A program made the translations under genes and the position numbers. This document shows, one piece after another, positions 56,247-64,000 of a stretch of 64,000 bases of DNA (positions within the stretch are counted from its first letter, which is position 1; each line of letters starts with the position of its first letter). The stretch is from Rhodobacteraceae bacterium M382 (lineage in GTDB: Bacteria > Pseudomonadota > Alphaproteobacteria > Rhodobacterales > Rhodobacteraceae). Below the pieces are notes generated by a model. That model searched no databases. It was not told the origin of the DNA and saw only the letters and a list, made by a program, of their open reading frames with translations. Where the stretch lies: positions 4,346,501-4,410,500 of the forward strand of contig CP081098.1 of NCBI GenBank assembly GCA_025141015.1, read 5' to 3'.

Positions 56247-59200
56247 TCAGGCGACTTCGACACTCTGCTCTACGGACAGTTTTTCGATGTCCCCGGACTC
56301 TCCCACGGTGATCATTTCGCCGTGGGTCAGCTGTTCGAGACCGGAACAGGCCACCAGCATCATGACCTTCTTTTCACGAGCAACGATTGCCATGTGGCTG
56401 AGCCACCCACCAACCTGACTGAGCACGGCTCCAGACCGTTGCACCCATGGCAACCATGCTGGATGGACCATCTGACAGACCAGAATGTCTCCGTCCTCGA
56501 AACCTTCAAACAGCGCTTCGGGGTCGCCGTCGTCCTGGTCGACCCAGAACACCTTGCCGGACTTTTGGCCTTCGCCGGACACGCAGGTTCCCGACAACGC
56601 CGACTCCGCATGGGCCGTGGATTTGAGACCCATCGACAAAAGTTCGCAATCGCGCAAGGTCAGCGAGGCCGCTTTGGGAGCAAGTTTCCTTTTGATCTCG
56701 GCCTCTGCCTTTCTGAGTTCTGCCATTGCCACAAGGTCCGCCGTGTCGCTCCAGTCTGCCTGGGTGATCTCCCCCAGGCGCAATTGGAAAATCAGATCGG
56801 ACAACTTGCTGACCTCCCCCAGGGCCAGAAATGCCCGGCGCAGCTCTGCATAGATTCGCAAGGCTTCGTGTTTTGCCTGTTCCTTCAGATCCTGCAAGGC
56901 AATCGCCAGATCGATGGTTTTCTCCAAGTCCGCAGGAAGGTTCGCCGGAACCTGTGGGTCCGGCCCCAGAGTGTGGACAGAGGTGTTGAGCAACGGCCAC
57001 AACAATTCAGTCGCCTCCCCATAGCGCGGGCTGCTCAATTCATAGTCGAACAGGGCCCGGTGCCCCATCAGGCGCAGCGCCTGGGCCTTGCCCTGCGTGG
57101 CACCCAATGCGGCACACCGTGCCATAATGCTGCTGGGCGCATGCGGAAGTTCGGCCTGCATGAGATGGCTGTTCAGACTCAGATCTCCGGTTGCGGCTGT
57201 CCGGGCTTCGGTCATGGTGAAACCAGCCAGGATATTGATCTTTTCCGCTTCGACATAAATGTCATGCACCAACAGATCATGAAGCTCGGCAATGCTGTGC
57301 ACGATCCGATCCACAGGCAACTTGGCGTAATCCACCGCCTGATAGAACGACAGCGCCTCCGCCAACCGCGGGATTGTATTCTGCCGAAACTCCTGCGGAT
57401 AGGTTGATGCCTTCTTGCGCAGCTTGCGTGCTTGGGACTCTGTCAAATGCAGGGTCATGCTTTCTTTCAGCTTGGCATCAACAAATGTCTTGCCAAACAG
57501 GTGGACCAGATGTCCGTCGCCACCTTCGGGCAGCTTATAGGGGACACCCAGGTCGCGGCACGCCAGATCAACGCTGCCACCCGGAGCCCACAAGGTCGCC
57601 ATGACGGAATAGGACAACGGTGTCGGGCGCGGCAGAACTTCGGACATTTCATCCTGTTCCAGAATTGCGGCCCCCGGGGTCGAACCTGCAAAGCGTGTCA
57701 GGATTCGCGCCCATTCCCGGACCCGGACCTGTTCAAGAGCCGAACCCGCGGACAAGGTGGTAATGTCACGGCTTTGAACAATTTGAAACCGCCCATTGGC
57801 ATAAGCCCATTCGATATCCTGCGGCCCCCCAAAGATCTTCTCGATACGCTCACCCAACGCCAGCAAGGGCCCAAGATCAATTTCACCAGGGTCACCGTCG
57901 AGCAACTCTCTGGTATAGCGACCAAATCGCAGGCTGATCGGGGTCACGCGACCGGAAACCAGATCCTCACCGCACCCCGCAACCATTTCGACCATACACA
58001 TGCCCGGTGCCAATGGGTCCTGGGTGAACAGCACTCCGGCATATTCTGCGTCTACCATCTGCTGGACCAGAACATTGCCATCCGCTGCGCCTTCGCCCTC
58101 ATAACTCAATGCCCGGGCAGACTGGAACGAAGCGATGACATGATCCAGAGCATCAGCCATACCATCCTCTTGCACATCCAGAACACTCTCGAAGACACCG
58201 GCGAAACTTTGGCTCGCCCCATCTTCGTTGGCCGCAGAACTGCGCACTGCGCAGGGATGCCCACCAGCAAGAGACCACACCCTGTTGGAAAACCGACGCC
58301 GATCTGCGCCAGTCAGGGCGCTGAAATCGGTCAACGCAGACTGCCGCAACACGACGCCGTTGGGCACCTGGATGCCAGCCTTGGTCAGCACCGATAGGCG
58401 ATACGCCTTGTTACCGGCACCAATCAATGCCTCGGTGTCGCTCAGCGGGATCAAGCCGCGCGGCAGCCGGGTTCGGAAAACCTGATGCACAAGCCCCCGC
58501 CCCAATGTCAGCGCACGCGCCAGATGCCCGGTAACATAGGCCCGCTGAAGCAGGAGCAGCACCAAGGCAGAACACAGATACAGACCGGCCGCTGCATTCA
58601 ATCCAAAGACCAGAAAGAACAGCCCAGCGCCGCCAAAAATCGCCCATAGCCATGCCTGACGGCGGGTTTTGGCGATCGCCCAGCACAAATACACAACAGC
58701 CAAACCTGTGAACAACAAAGGCACTGCATAGCTGGAGTCAGGTACCCCCAATTCGTCCAGCCACAAGAACGAAGCCTGTGTCCGTTCCCCCGCCTGCTGC
58801 GCAGCGGAGACCCCCAACATAGTCACCGGCAGGAACAACAGAGCTATCAGGTTACGCCCCGGCGTCAGTCCTTTGTCCTTGTAGAAGGCCTGAATGGCCC
58901 GGGCTTTGCGCACAGGATCGTTTCGCAGCCGGTCCTTGATGTCGGACATCTCGTCTGATGATGCCGATGTGATCATCTGGTCCTTCTCGGCTTTGAGCGC
59001 GACGGGAAGGATAAGAAGGCGCGTGATCACCGACAGACCTATGAGCGCCAGGATCAGATGGCTTTTGTCCCCAACCCAGACCAGCGCCGAAGCCAGATAA
59101 TCAATCGCCCGAGACCACAGGGTCTTTTGCTGATCTGCGAGCCAGTTTTGCACATGCTGTTTTGGTGCCGGGGGAATAAAATAGTCCCAGGGCGTGGTAT

Positions 59201-60284
59201 AGCGTCCCCTGAAGTCCAACCCGGCACGGGTCAACTCCAGCCCCAATACCTGGGCCATAAAGCAACTTCGCCGGTCATAACACGCGGCCACCGTCGGCAA
59301 ATCGCTGCGCAAGGCAGCAATTCTGGACTGTAGTTCGCTGGTTGGCAAAGCCCGGATCGGAATATTGACCGCACCTGGCAGATGCCCGGCCTCAAAATCC
59401 CCCGGGTACCTTGTATCCACCACCTGCACGTCTCCCTGTTCCAGAAGACCCTTGAATTTGCTGGTGCTAATCAACACCGATTTGTTTGGGTATTCCGGGA
59501 TGGCACGCAGATCTGACAGGCTTTCGACCTCGGCATCCGAAAATGGTCTCCCCTCGACGATCCATTTTTCAATCCCTCCGGCAATAAACCTACAGTCAAT
59601 ACCCTGTGCTGCCAGCGCCTCGCATGTTTCCGAGCTTCGATTCCCGTTGTGGCAGAACAGAACTACACTTTGTCCCGGCTCCAGCGGTGTGCTCTGGAGA
59701 AAATCCGGGAACCGAACATGGGTCGACCCCGGCAGGGTTCCCATCTCGTTCTCGCCGGCTTCACGAATATCATAGAACAAAGAGGTCGATTCTCCCGCAG
59801 GCGTGCTCAACAATTGCGCTGCCCTGTCTGTCGAAATTGCCAAGGGGTGCTCAACCTGAGCCGAAAACCGCTTTTCCTTAAGCGTCTCGTCTTGGATCTT
59901 GGTTCCGGAAAAGCTCGCCGGTCGTACCAGTGTCGCCTGCAATCTGTCCTGTTCAGATTGTTGAGCCGTTTGATATTGCCAGACGTTCAAACCGATCAAC
60001 CCTGCGATCATCACGGCGAGCGCCCATTTGACAGAGCTGGGCACTCGTCTCGTCTTGTTGGAAGACCGAGGCTTTATCCCCAATCGACCAAACAGCATGG
60101 CGCCGACACCCGATACCGTTGCGATTGCAACTGTAAGGATCTGGGAGAGAGACGAAACTGAACCGATAACAAGTTCCGGGGATGGGATCGCCGCAACAGG
60201 CGTCGACAGGAAGACCGAAAACAACCCTCCAAAGAGCACAAACAGCACTGAGTGCAACACGGTGCGGCTGACAGATTTGATCAC
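56247..60284 (-). CDS. Rhodanese-rhodanese-YidC-like-dikinase membrane fusion protein
   Basis: A 1345-residue protein from GTG 60284 (AGGCGGAA site upstream). Domains in order: two N-terminal hydrophobic segments (about 8-32, 46-66) and a membrane helix (87-101); rhodanese 1 (about 148-247, Cys211 in CHNGNRSSE); rhodanese 2 (about 270-372, Cys335 in ACYDRRSC); a YidC/Oxa1-like region (about 396-590) with Arg422 in ITRLLILPVALKAEKD and FYKDKGLTPGRN; a PPDK-N/ATP-grasp domain (about 615-845: CAVRSSAANEDGASQSFAG, VDAEYAGVLFTQDP, GPQDIEWAYANGRFQ, QSRDIT); a helical middle domain (about 860-1225); and a phosphohistidine swivel domain (about 1240-1345, His1297 in GGWLSHMAIVARE). There is no PEP/pyruvate TIM barrel, so the layout resembles rifampicin phosphotransferase rather than PEP synthase. 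It should use ATP to phosphorylate an unknown substrate through His1297. Confidence 0.85.
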   Translation of the reverse strand: MIKSVSRTVLHSVLFVLFGGLFSVFLSTPVAAIPSPELVIGSVSSLSQILTVAIATVSGVGAMLFGRLGIKPRSSNKTRRVPSSVKWALAVMIAGLIGLNVWQYQTAQQSEQDRLQATLVRPASFSGTKIQDETLKEKRFSAQVEHPLAISTDRAAQLLSTPAGESTSLFYDIREAGENEMGTLPGSTHVRFPDFLQSTPLEPGQSVVLFCHNGNRSSETCEALAAQGIDCRFIAGGIEKWIVEGRPFSDAEVESLSDLRAIPEYPNKSVLISTSKFKGLLEQGDVQVVDTRYPGDFEAGHLPGAVNIPIRALPTSELQSRIAALRSDLPTVAACYDRRSCFMAQVLGLELTRAGLDFRGRYTTPWDYFIPPAPKQHVQNWLADQQKTLWSRAIDYLASALVWVGDKSHLILALIGLSVITRLLILPVALKAEKDQMITSASSDEMSDIKDRLRNDPVRKARAIQAFYKDKGLTPGRNLIALLFLPVTMLGVSAAQQAGERTQASFLWLDELGVPDSSYAVPLLFTGLAVVYLCWAIAKTRRQAWLWAIFGGAGLFFLVFGLNAAAGLYLCSALVLLLLQRAYVTGHLARALTLGRGLVHQVFRTRLPRGLIPLSDTEALIGAGNKAYRLSVLTKAGIQVPNGVVLRQSALTDFSALTGADRRRFSNRVWSLAGGHPCAVRSSAANEDGASQSFAGVFESVLDVQEDGMADALDHVIASFQSARALSYEGEGAADGNVLVQQMVDAEYAGVLFTQDPLAPGMCMVEMVAGCGEDLVSGRVTPISLRFGRYTRELLDGDPGEIDLGPLLALGERIEKIFGGPQDIEWAYANGRFQIVQSRDITTLSAGSALEQVRVREWARILTRFAGSTPGAAILEQDEMSEVLPRPTPLSYSVMATLWAPGGSVDLACRDLGVPYKLPEGGDGHLVHLFGKTFVDAKLKESMTLHLTESQARKLRKKASTYPQEFRQNTIPRLAEALSFYQAVDYAKLPVDRIVHSIAELHDLLVHDIYVEAEKINILAGFTMTEARTAATGDLSLNSHLMQAELPHAPSSIMARCAALGATQGKAQALRLMGHRALFDYELSSPRYGEATELLWPLLNTSVHTLGPDPQVPANLPADLEKTIDLAIALQDLKEQAKHEALRIYAELRRAFLALGEVSKLSDLIFQLRLGEITQADWSDTADLVAMAELRKAEAEIKRKLAPKAASLTLRDCELLSMGLKSTAHAESALSGTCVSGEGQKSGKVFWVDQDDGDPEALFEGFEDGDILVCQMVHPAWLPWVQRSGAVLSQVGGWLSHMAIVAREKKVMMLVACSGLEQLTHGEMITVGESGDIEKLSVEQSVEVA

Positions 60285-60304
60285 GTTATGTTCCGCCTAT
60301 ACTT

Positions 60305-60323
60305 AAAGTTGTGCCTCAACTTT
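60305..60323. promoter_or_regulatory. Inverted repeat upstream of the fusion gene
   Basis: AAAGTTG-N5-CAACTTT lies 20 bp before the GTG start of the fusion protein in the 223-bp divergent spacer. It could be an operator or a 5' leader hairpin. Confidence 0.45.
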
Positions 60324-60507
60324 TATTTCAATCTCATTAAAAAACTCGGAAAATCCTACGGAATGGTTAACGCCACCAAGGAATCTTCGCCTGAGTCAAA
60401 TCAGGTAAAACCCGGGTGGGTTAACGAAATATTTTGATCCCATCAGGCACAGTTGGTGAACGCGCGCCCTTATGCGGTGCCAGCTTTGAACCACGGAGGG
60501 ATCCGCA

Positions 60508-61398
60508 ATGCGTAACAAAACCGCGACTTTCACACGGGGCAGTGGGTTGAGCATCACCTTCGCCCGCCTGCTCCATCTCGCGATCTTACTCTCGGTTTTG
60601 ATGTTTCCGAACCTGGGTCGGGCGGAACTCAATTTGGTTTTTGGGACTTACGCCGCGGACAAGCCGACCGAAACTGTCCGCAAATACGGCCCCTTTCTGG
60701 CGTTTTTGTCGGATCAGCTCACCACGCGATTGGGTCAGCCGGTAAATATAAAGATGAAAATCGACAAGGATTACGATGCCGCTATCGAGAATCTGGCAAA
60801 CGGATCTGTCGATTTTGCGCGATTTGGTCCCGCATCCTATATCAAGGTCAAGAACCTGAACCCGGACGTTCAGATCATTGCCATCGAAGCCAGGAACGGG
60901 ACCAAACGGTTCAATGGCGTCATTGCCGTTCGCACCGACAGCGAATTTGAAACCCTGGCTGATCTGAAAGGCCAAAGCTTTGCGTTTGGCGACGAACTGT
61001 CCACGATCGGACGATACCTCGCACAAAGCCATCTCCTGAATGCGGGAATCTCAGGTAATGACCTGAGTTCCTACACTTTTCTGGGGCGCCATGACATCGT
61101 GGGAGAGGCCGTCGGTGCCGGGAAGTTTTCGGCTGGCGCCCTGAAGGAAAGCACCTTCCTAAAGCTCGTCGCCAAGGGTGTCCCGATCCGTGCTCTTTTC
61201 AGGTTTGAAAACGTCACCAAGCCTTGGCTTGCGGCAGCTGGACTATCCAATGAGATTTCGACGCATATTGAAGAAATCATGGTTGATCCGCAAAACGCCG
61301 ACCATGTCATGAAGGTCGCCAAACACGGTTTTTTGCAGGGCAGCGATGCCGACTATGACTTTGTTCGTCGCGCGATCGAACACTCCACTTCCTTTTAA
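60508..61398 (+). CDS. PhnD-like periplasmic binding protein without a transporter
   Basis: A 296-residue protein of the phosphate/phosphite/phosphonate binding family (PhnD-like). It has a long signal peptide or anchor (residues 1-39, ending NLGRAE) and a two-lobed fold: [35 protein letters not shown] and the hinge segment [20 protein letters not shown], then [17 protein letters not shown]. It has a GGAGGG ribosome site. No ABC permease or ATPase gene is near; instead a hybrid histidine kinase follows 23 bp later, so it more likely senses a ligand for the kinase. Confidence 0.87.
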   Translation: MRNKTATFTRGSGLSITFARLLHLAILLSVLMFPNLGRAELNLVFGTYAADKPTETVRKYGPFLAFLSDQLTTRLGQPVNIKMKIDKDYDAAIENLANGSVDFARFGPASYIKVKNLNPDVQIIAIEARNGTKRFNGVIAVRTDSEFETLADLKGQSFAFGDELSTIGRYLAQSHLLNAGISGNDLSSYTFLGRHDIVGEAVGAGKFSAGALKESTFLKLVAKGVPIRALFRFENVTKPWLAAAGLSNEISTHIEEIMVDPQNADHVMKVAKHGFLQGSDADYDFVRRAIEHSTSF

Positions 61399-61421
61399 GA
61401 CAGCAAATACGGACGACAACG

Positions 61422-63677
61422 ATGAAGCGTGCAAGCATCCTGGTTCAAATCGTTGGATCGCTGCTTATCGCAGCAATTGGTGTTGCCGTTGCGGTTGGAC
61501 TGATTGAGCGCAGGATCGAAACCCAACGGCTCGAGGCCCAATTGACCTCACAAGCTGACCTGACGGTGTCACTGCTCAGCGGCTTGATGCTCGAAGCGAT
61601 ACTCGTCGAAGATACCCCGGTCCTGGAAACCGCGATGCAGGAGGCTGTCACACGAAACATCAATCTTGTTTCCATCTCCCTGCTGAACACCAGCGGGAAA
61701 GTCGTCGCTTCTGCACAAAGTCATATCGAAAGAACCCCCGAAAGTGTCGCAGAATTCAGGCGCCACATCGAGTTGGAGGGAATGAACTTTGGCACAATGA
61801 TTGTCGAATGGTCGACACGCAAAGGCGAAGAAATGATCCGCCAGAATGTTACACAGGCGTTGTTGACGACCCTTGTAACCGTAGCAACACTGTCCCTGGT
61901 TTTTTTGTCTCTCACTCATGTTTTGGCCATGCGCCCGTTGCACTTGATCCACGAACGGATGTCACATGCAATTGCAGGAGCCATCCCCCCGACAAAAACG
62001 CTCCCCTGGTTCGCCTCTCATGAATTTCAGGCGTTGAACATGTCTGTTGGCGTCCTTGAAGATACATTTGCGGAAAGAGATGAGCGTGAACATGCGCTAA
62101 TGTTGGCCCGCAAGACTGCTGATTCAGCAAACAGAGCGAAATCCGACTTCCTCGCCAATATGAGCCACGAAATTCGAACGCCAATGAATGGCGTCATCGG
62201 TATGGCGGAACTGATGCTTGAAACAGATCTGAATGAAGATCAGCAAATGTATGCCGAAACGATTTTCAAATCCGGCTCTGCGCTTCTCGCGATCATAAAT
62301 GATATTCTCAATTTTTCCAAAATTGAGGCAGGAAAGCTCAAGCTGGAAAAGGCACCGTTCAATTTACAAACCGCCATCGAGGATGTTGTCACCCTTCTGT
62401 CCCCAAAAGGAGCTGAAAAGGGTGTTGAAATCACAATGCGCTATGACCCAACGCTTCCAATTGCCTTTCTGGGAGACGTTGGGCGCATACGTCAGATTCT
62501 GACGAATATCGCGGGGAATGCAGTGAAATTCACCCTTGAGGGATATGTCTTCATCGACGTCTCGGGGGAACAAACCGGTGAAGCCTACGACATCAAAATA
62601 AACATTGTCGATACAGGCATCGGCATCCACAAAGATATGATCCGGCAAATCTTCGGTGAATTCGAACAGGTGGAATCCACTGCTACCAGAACATTTGAGG
62701 GAACAGGTCTGGGACTCGCGATATCTACTCGTCTCACTGCGCTGATGGGCGGGAGTATTTCGGTCAAATCAGAACCCAATGTTGGCTCGGAATTTACGCT
62801 CACTCTTCCTCTGATCCCCTGTGCGATCCCCGTGTCACCTCCCTGTGATACAGGGGTAGATTTGAAGGGCAGACGTATATTGGTTATCGATGATTTGTCT
62901 CTGAACCGTCAAATTCTTTTTGAACGGCTTTCCTCGTGGGACATGCGGCCGACTTTGGCGTCTTCCGGCAATGACGCCTTACGCTTGATTGACGAGTGCT
63001 CACCTGAAGAGCCTTTTGAAATTATTATCCAGGATTATCAAATGCCCGGCCTTGATGGCTTGGGTCTTGCCAAGAAACTTCGTCAGATTGAAGCACTGAA
63101 GAGCGCTCCGCTGATTATCCTGTCGTCCACCGACACCACGTTGGATCTGGTCACGAAAAAGGAACTTGGCATTGACGAAATGGTCTTGAAGCCAATCAGA
63201 TCAAATCACTTGATGTCGGTTTTGAAAAGAAGCTTACTTCCCCCCAAAGGACCAAAGAGTGATACAGCCCCCCTCCCGCCGAAGGACAATTTGGACCTTT
63301 CAAATTTGAGCATTTTGGTGGCCGATGACAACAGAACCAACCAGATCGTTGTAGAAAAGATGCTGAAATCGACTCTGGCATCTGTATCATTTGCTGAAAA
63401 TGGACGGGTGGCAGTGGACCAATTCGAAAGATTATCACCCAATATCATCCTGATGGATATGTCCATGCCAGACATGGACGGGATTGAGGCCACAAGATCC
63501 ATTCGAGAGATAGAAAAGAACTTGAGCTTGGAGAGATGCCCCATTGTGGCCTTGACGGCCAACGCGATGCCTGCAGATCAAAAGAAATGTCTACAAGCCG
63601 GCATGGATGACTTCCTGAGCAAACCGGTCAGAAAAACGGAAATACTGGAAAAGATTGCAAAATGGCATCGCCAATAG
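61422..63677 (+). CDS. Hybrid sensor histidine kinase with two receiver domains
   Basis: A 751-residue inner-membrane kinase. Two membrane helices (about 7-27 and 146-168) enclose a periplasmic region of about 115 residues; a linker helix (about 169-235) leads to HisKA with His249 in [15 protein letters not shown], then HATPase_c (N366 in [22 protein letters not shown]). Receiver 1 (about 485-600) has Asp538 in [12 protein letters not shown] and Lys590; receiver 2 (about 629-745) has Asp679 in [12 protein letters not shown], Thr712 and Lys734. There is no Hpt or DNA-binding domain, so phosphate must pass to a partner encoded elsewhere. The periplasmic part probably contacts the PhnD-like protein. 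Confidence 0.93.
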   Translation: MKRASILVQIVGSLLIAAIGVAVAVGLIERRIETQRLEAQLTSQADLTVSLLSGLMLEAILVEDTPVLETAMQEAVTRNINLVSISLLNTSGKVVASAQSHIERTPESVAEFRRHIELEGMNFGTMIVEWSTRKGEEMIRQNVTQALLTTLVTVATLSLVFLSLTHVLAMRPLHLIHERMSHAIAGAIPPTKTLPWFASHEFQALNMSVGVLEDTFAERDEREHALMLARKTADSANRAKSDFLANMSHEIRTPMNGVIGMAELMLETDLNEDQQMYAETIFKSGSALLAIINDILNFSKIEAGKLKLEKAPFNLQTAIEDVVTLLSPKGAEKGVEITMRYDPTLPIAFLGDVGRIRQILTNIAGNAVKFTLEGYVFIDVSGEQTGEAYDIKINIVDTGIGIHKDMIRQIFGEFEQVESTATRTFEGTGLGLAISTRLTALMGGSISVKSEPNVGSEFTLTLPLIPCAIPVSPPCDTGVDLKGRRILVIDDLSLNRQILFERLSSWDMRPTLASSGNDALRLIDECSPEEPFEIIIQDYQMPGLDGLGLAKKLRQIEALKSAPLIILSSTDTTLDLVTKKELGIDEMVLKPIRSNHLMSVLKRSLLPPKGPKSDTAPLPPKDNLDLSNLSILVADDNRTNQIVVEKMLKSTLASVSFAENGRVAVDQFERLSPNIILMDMSMPDMDGIEATRSIREIEKNLSLERCPIVALTANAMPADQKKCLQAGMDDFLSKPVRKTEILEKIAKWHRQ

Positions 63678-63957
63678 CCAAGTCTCCGGACAGTTTCTTT
63701 GCTCCAGCAGATCTTGTTCACATCTGTCACGGTTAGAATTGAATAAAAAGTATGCCGGGAGGCTCGACAATAGGGAAGATGCACTGCCGCAGCTGACCCT
63801 CTGCCGCAACCAAACCTGGCCACCTCACACATTGGCCGGATTGATGTCCCACCATTCGGGACGGCGGCGCGGCGACCTGCTGCGATATCCGAATACTCCA
63901 CACAAAATCGTCTTCAGCCCGGTCAAGCAAGCATCACATCTGTCGTGTTTTGTGAGA
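63678..63957. other. Non-coding stretch, possible left end of an insertion sequence
   Basis: No gene was recognised between the kinase gene and the possible transposase start. The part from about 63740 on returns to higher GC and may be the untranslated left end of an IS110-type element. No terminal repeat can be defined because the element is cut by the window edge. Confidence 0.35.
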
Positions 63958-64000
63958 GTGTTCGAGGGTCAACATGTCGTGGTCGGTCTCGATGTTCACA
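63958..64000 (+). CDS. Possible start of an IS110-family transposase (partial)
   Basis: From GTG 63958 the frame reads MFEGQHVVVGLDVH up to the window edge. IS110/IS1111 transposases begin this way: the first catalytic Asp of their DEDD site lies in a GLDVHK-type strand about ten residues from the start. Only 14 codons are visible. Confidence 0.4.
   Translation, partial: MFEGQHVVVGLDVH

Noticed and set aside
56247-60284. Plain phosphoenolpyruvate synthase or PPDK
   Set aside because: The protein ends shortly after the swivel His; the PEP/pyruvate-binding barrel is absent and extra rhodanese and YidC-like parts precede.
60508-61398. Component of a complete phosphonate ABC importer
   Set aside because: No permease or ATPase gene of that type is present nearby; a kinase follows instead.
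63578-63901. Minus-strand coding frame after the kinase
   Set aside because: It overlaps the end of the kinase gene on the other strand and resembles no protein family.

Overview
The window looks like chromosomal DNA of a marine alphaproteobacterium of the Rhodobacterales (Roseobacter group). The evidence is gene content and order: an F0 ATP-synthase operon (atpI-B-E-X-F) standing apart from F1, a MipZ division regulator, an aerobic-pathway cobC-cobD pair plus bluB, a 1151-residue SMC, ffh followed by three GNAT genes, and homogentisate and methylated-phosphonate catabolism. Most of the DNA is GC-rich. Several stretches are visibly poorer in GC (the GIY-YIG gene, the tal/xylose cluster, the sensor kinase end) and may have been acquired.

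Layout. 1-14057: a glutathionyl-hydroquinone reductase, an orphan receiver protein, cobC-cobD, an MltB-type transglycosylase, smc, a GntR regulator, a GIY-YIG protein and the F0 operon. 14534-25133: one minus-strand xylose cassette (LacI regulator, xylA, a TIM-barrel isomerase, a Gfo/Idh dehydrogenase, a sugar ABC importer, xylB, tal) with a 15-bp perfect inverted repeat before the regulator. 25767-32362: small accessory genes (two EamA exporters, Nudix-ArsR, LysR/azoR, a racemase homologue, a ProX-type deacylase, a membrane protein). 32570-41666: ffh, three tandem GNATs, chorismate mutase, then rpsP-bluB-rimM-sulfotransferase-like-trmD and rplS-rpmE, split by a divergent oxidoreductase/TetR pair with three identical operator palindromes. 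41747-45997: a DEAD-box helicase with a heptad-repeat tail, mipZ and a class III nucleotide cyclase.

46070-53490 is a homogentisate catabolic cluster: a MarR regulator opposite hmgA-fahA, then a metallo-hydrolase lacking the usual second-metal ligands, an FAD monooxygenase, a DUF2783 protein, a VOC protein and maiA. 53504-56201 is a LysR regulator opposite a TauD-type oxygenase and an HD-domain oxygenase that match TmpA/TmpB, the pair converting 2-(trimethylamino)ethylphosphonate to glycine betaine and phosphate. An 18-bp perfect palindrome lies between regulator and operon.

56247-63677 is the most unusual part. A 1345-residue membrane protein joins two rhodanese domains, a YidC/Oxa1-like membrane domain, a PPDK/rifampicin-phosphotransferase-type ATP-grasp and a C-terminal swivelling phosphohistidine domain. 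It is divergent from a PhnD-like periplasmic binding protein with no transporter genes, followed by a hybrid histidine kinase. This looks like an undescribed sensory and phosphotransfer system; its substrate cannot be read from sequence. The window ends in what may be the start of an IS110-family transposase.

Short tandem duplications (units of about 9-15 bp, 2-5 copies) recur between and inside genes across the window. Candidate operators were found beside most local regulators (GntR, LacI, LysR, TetR, MarR).
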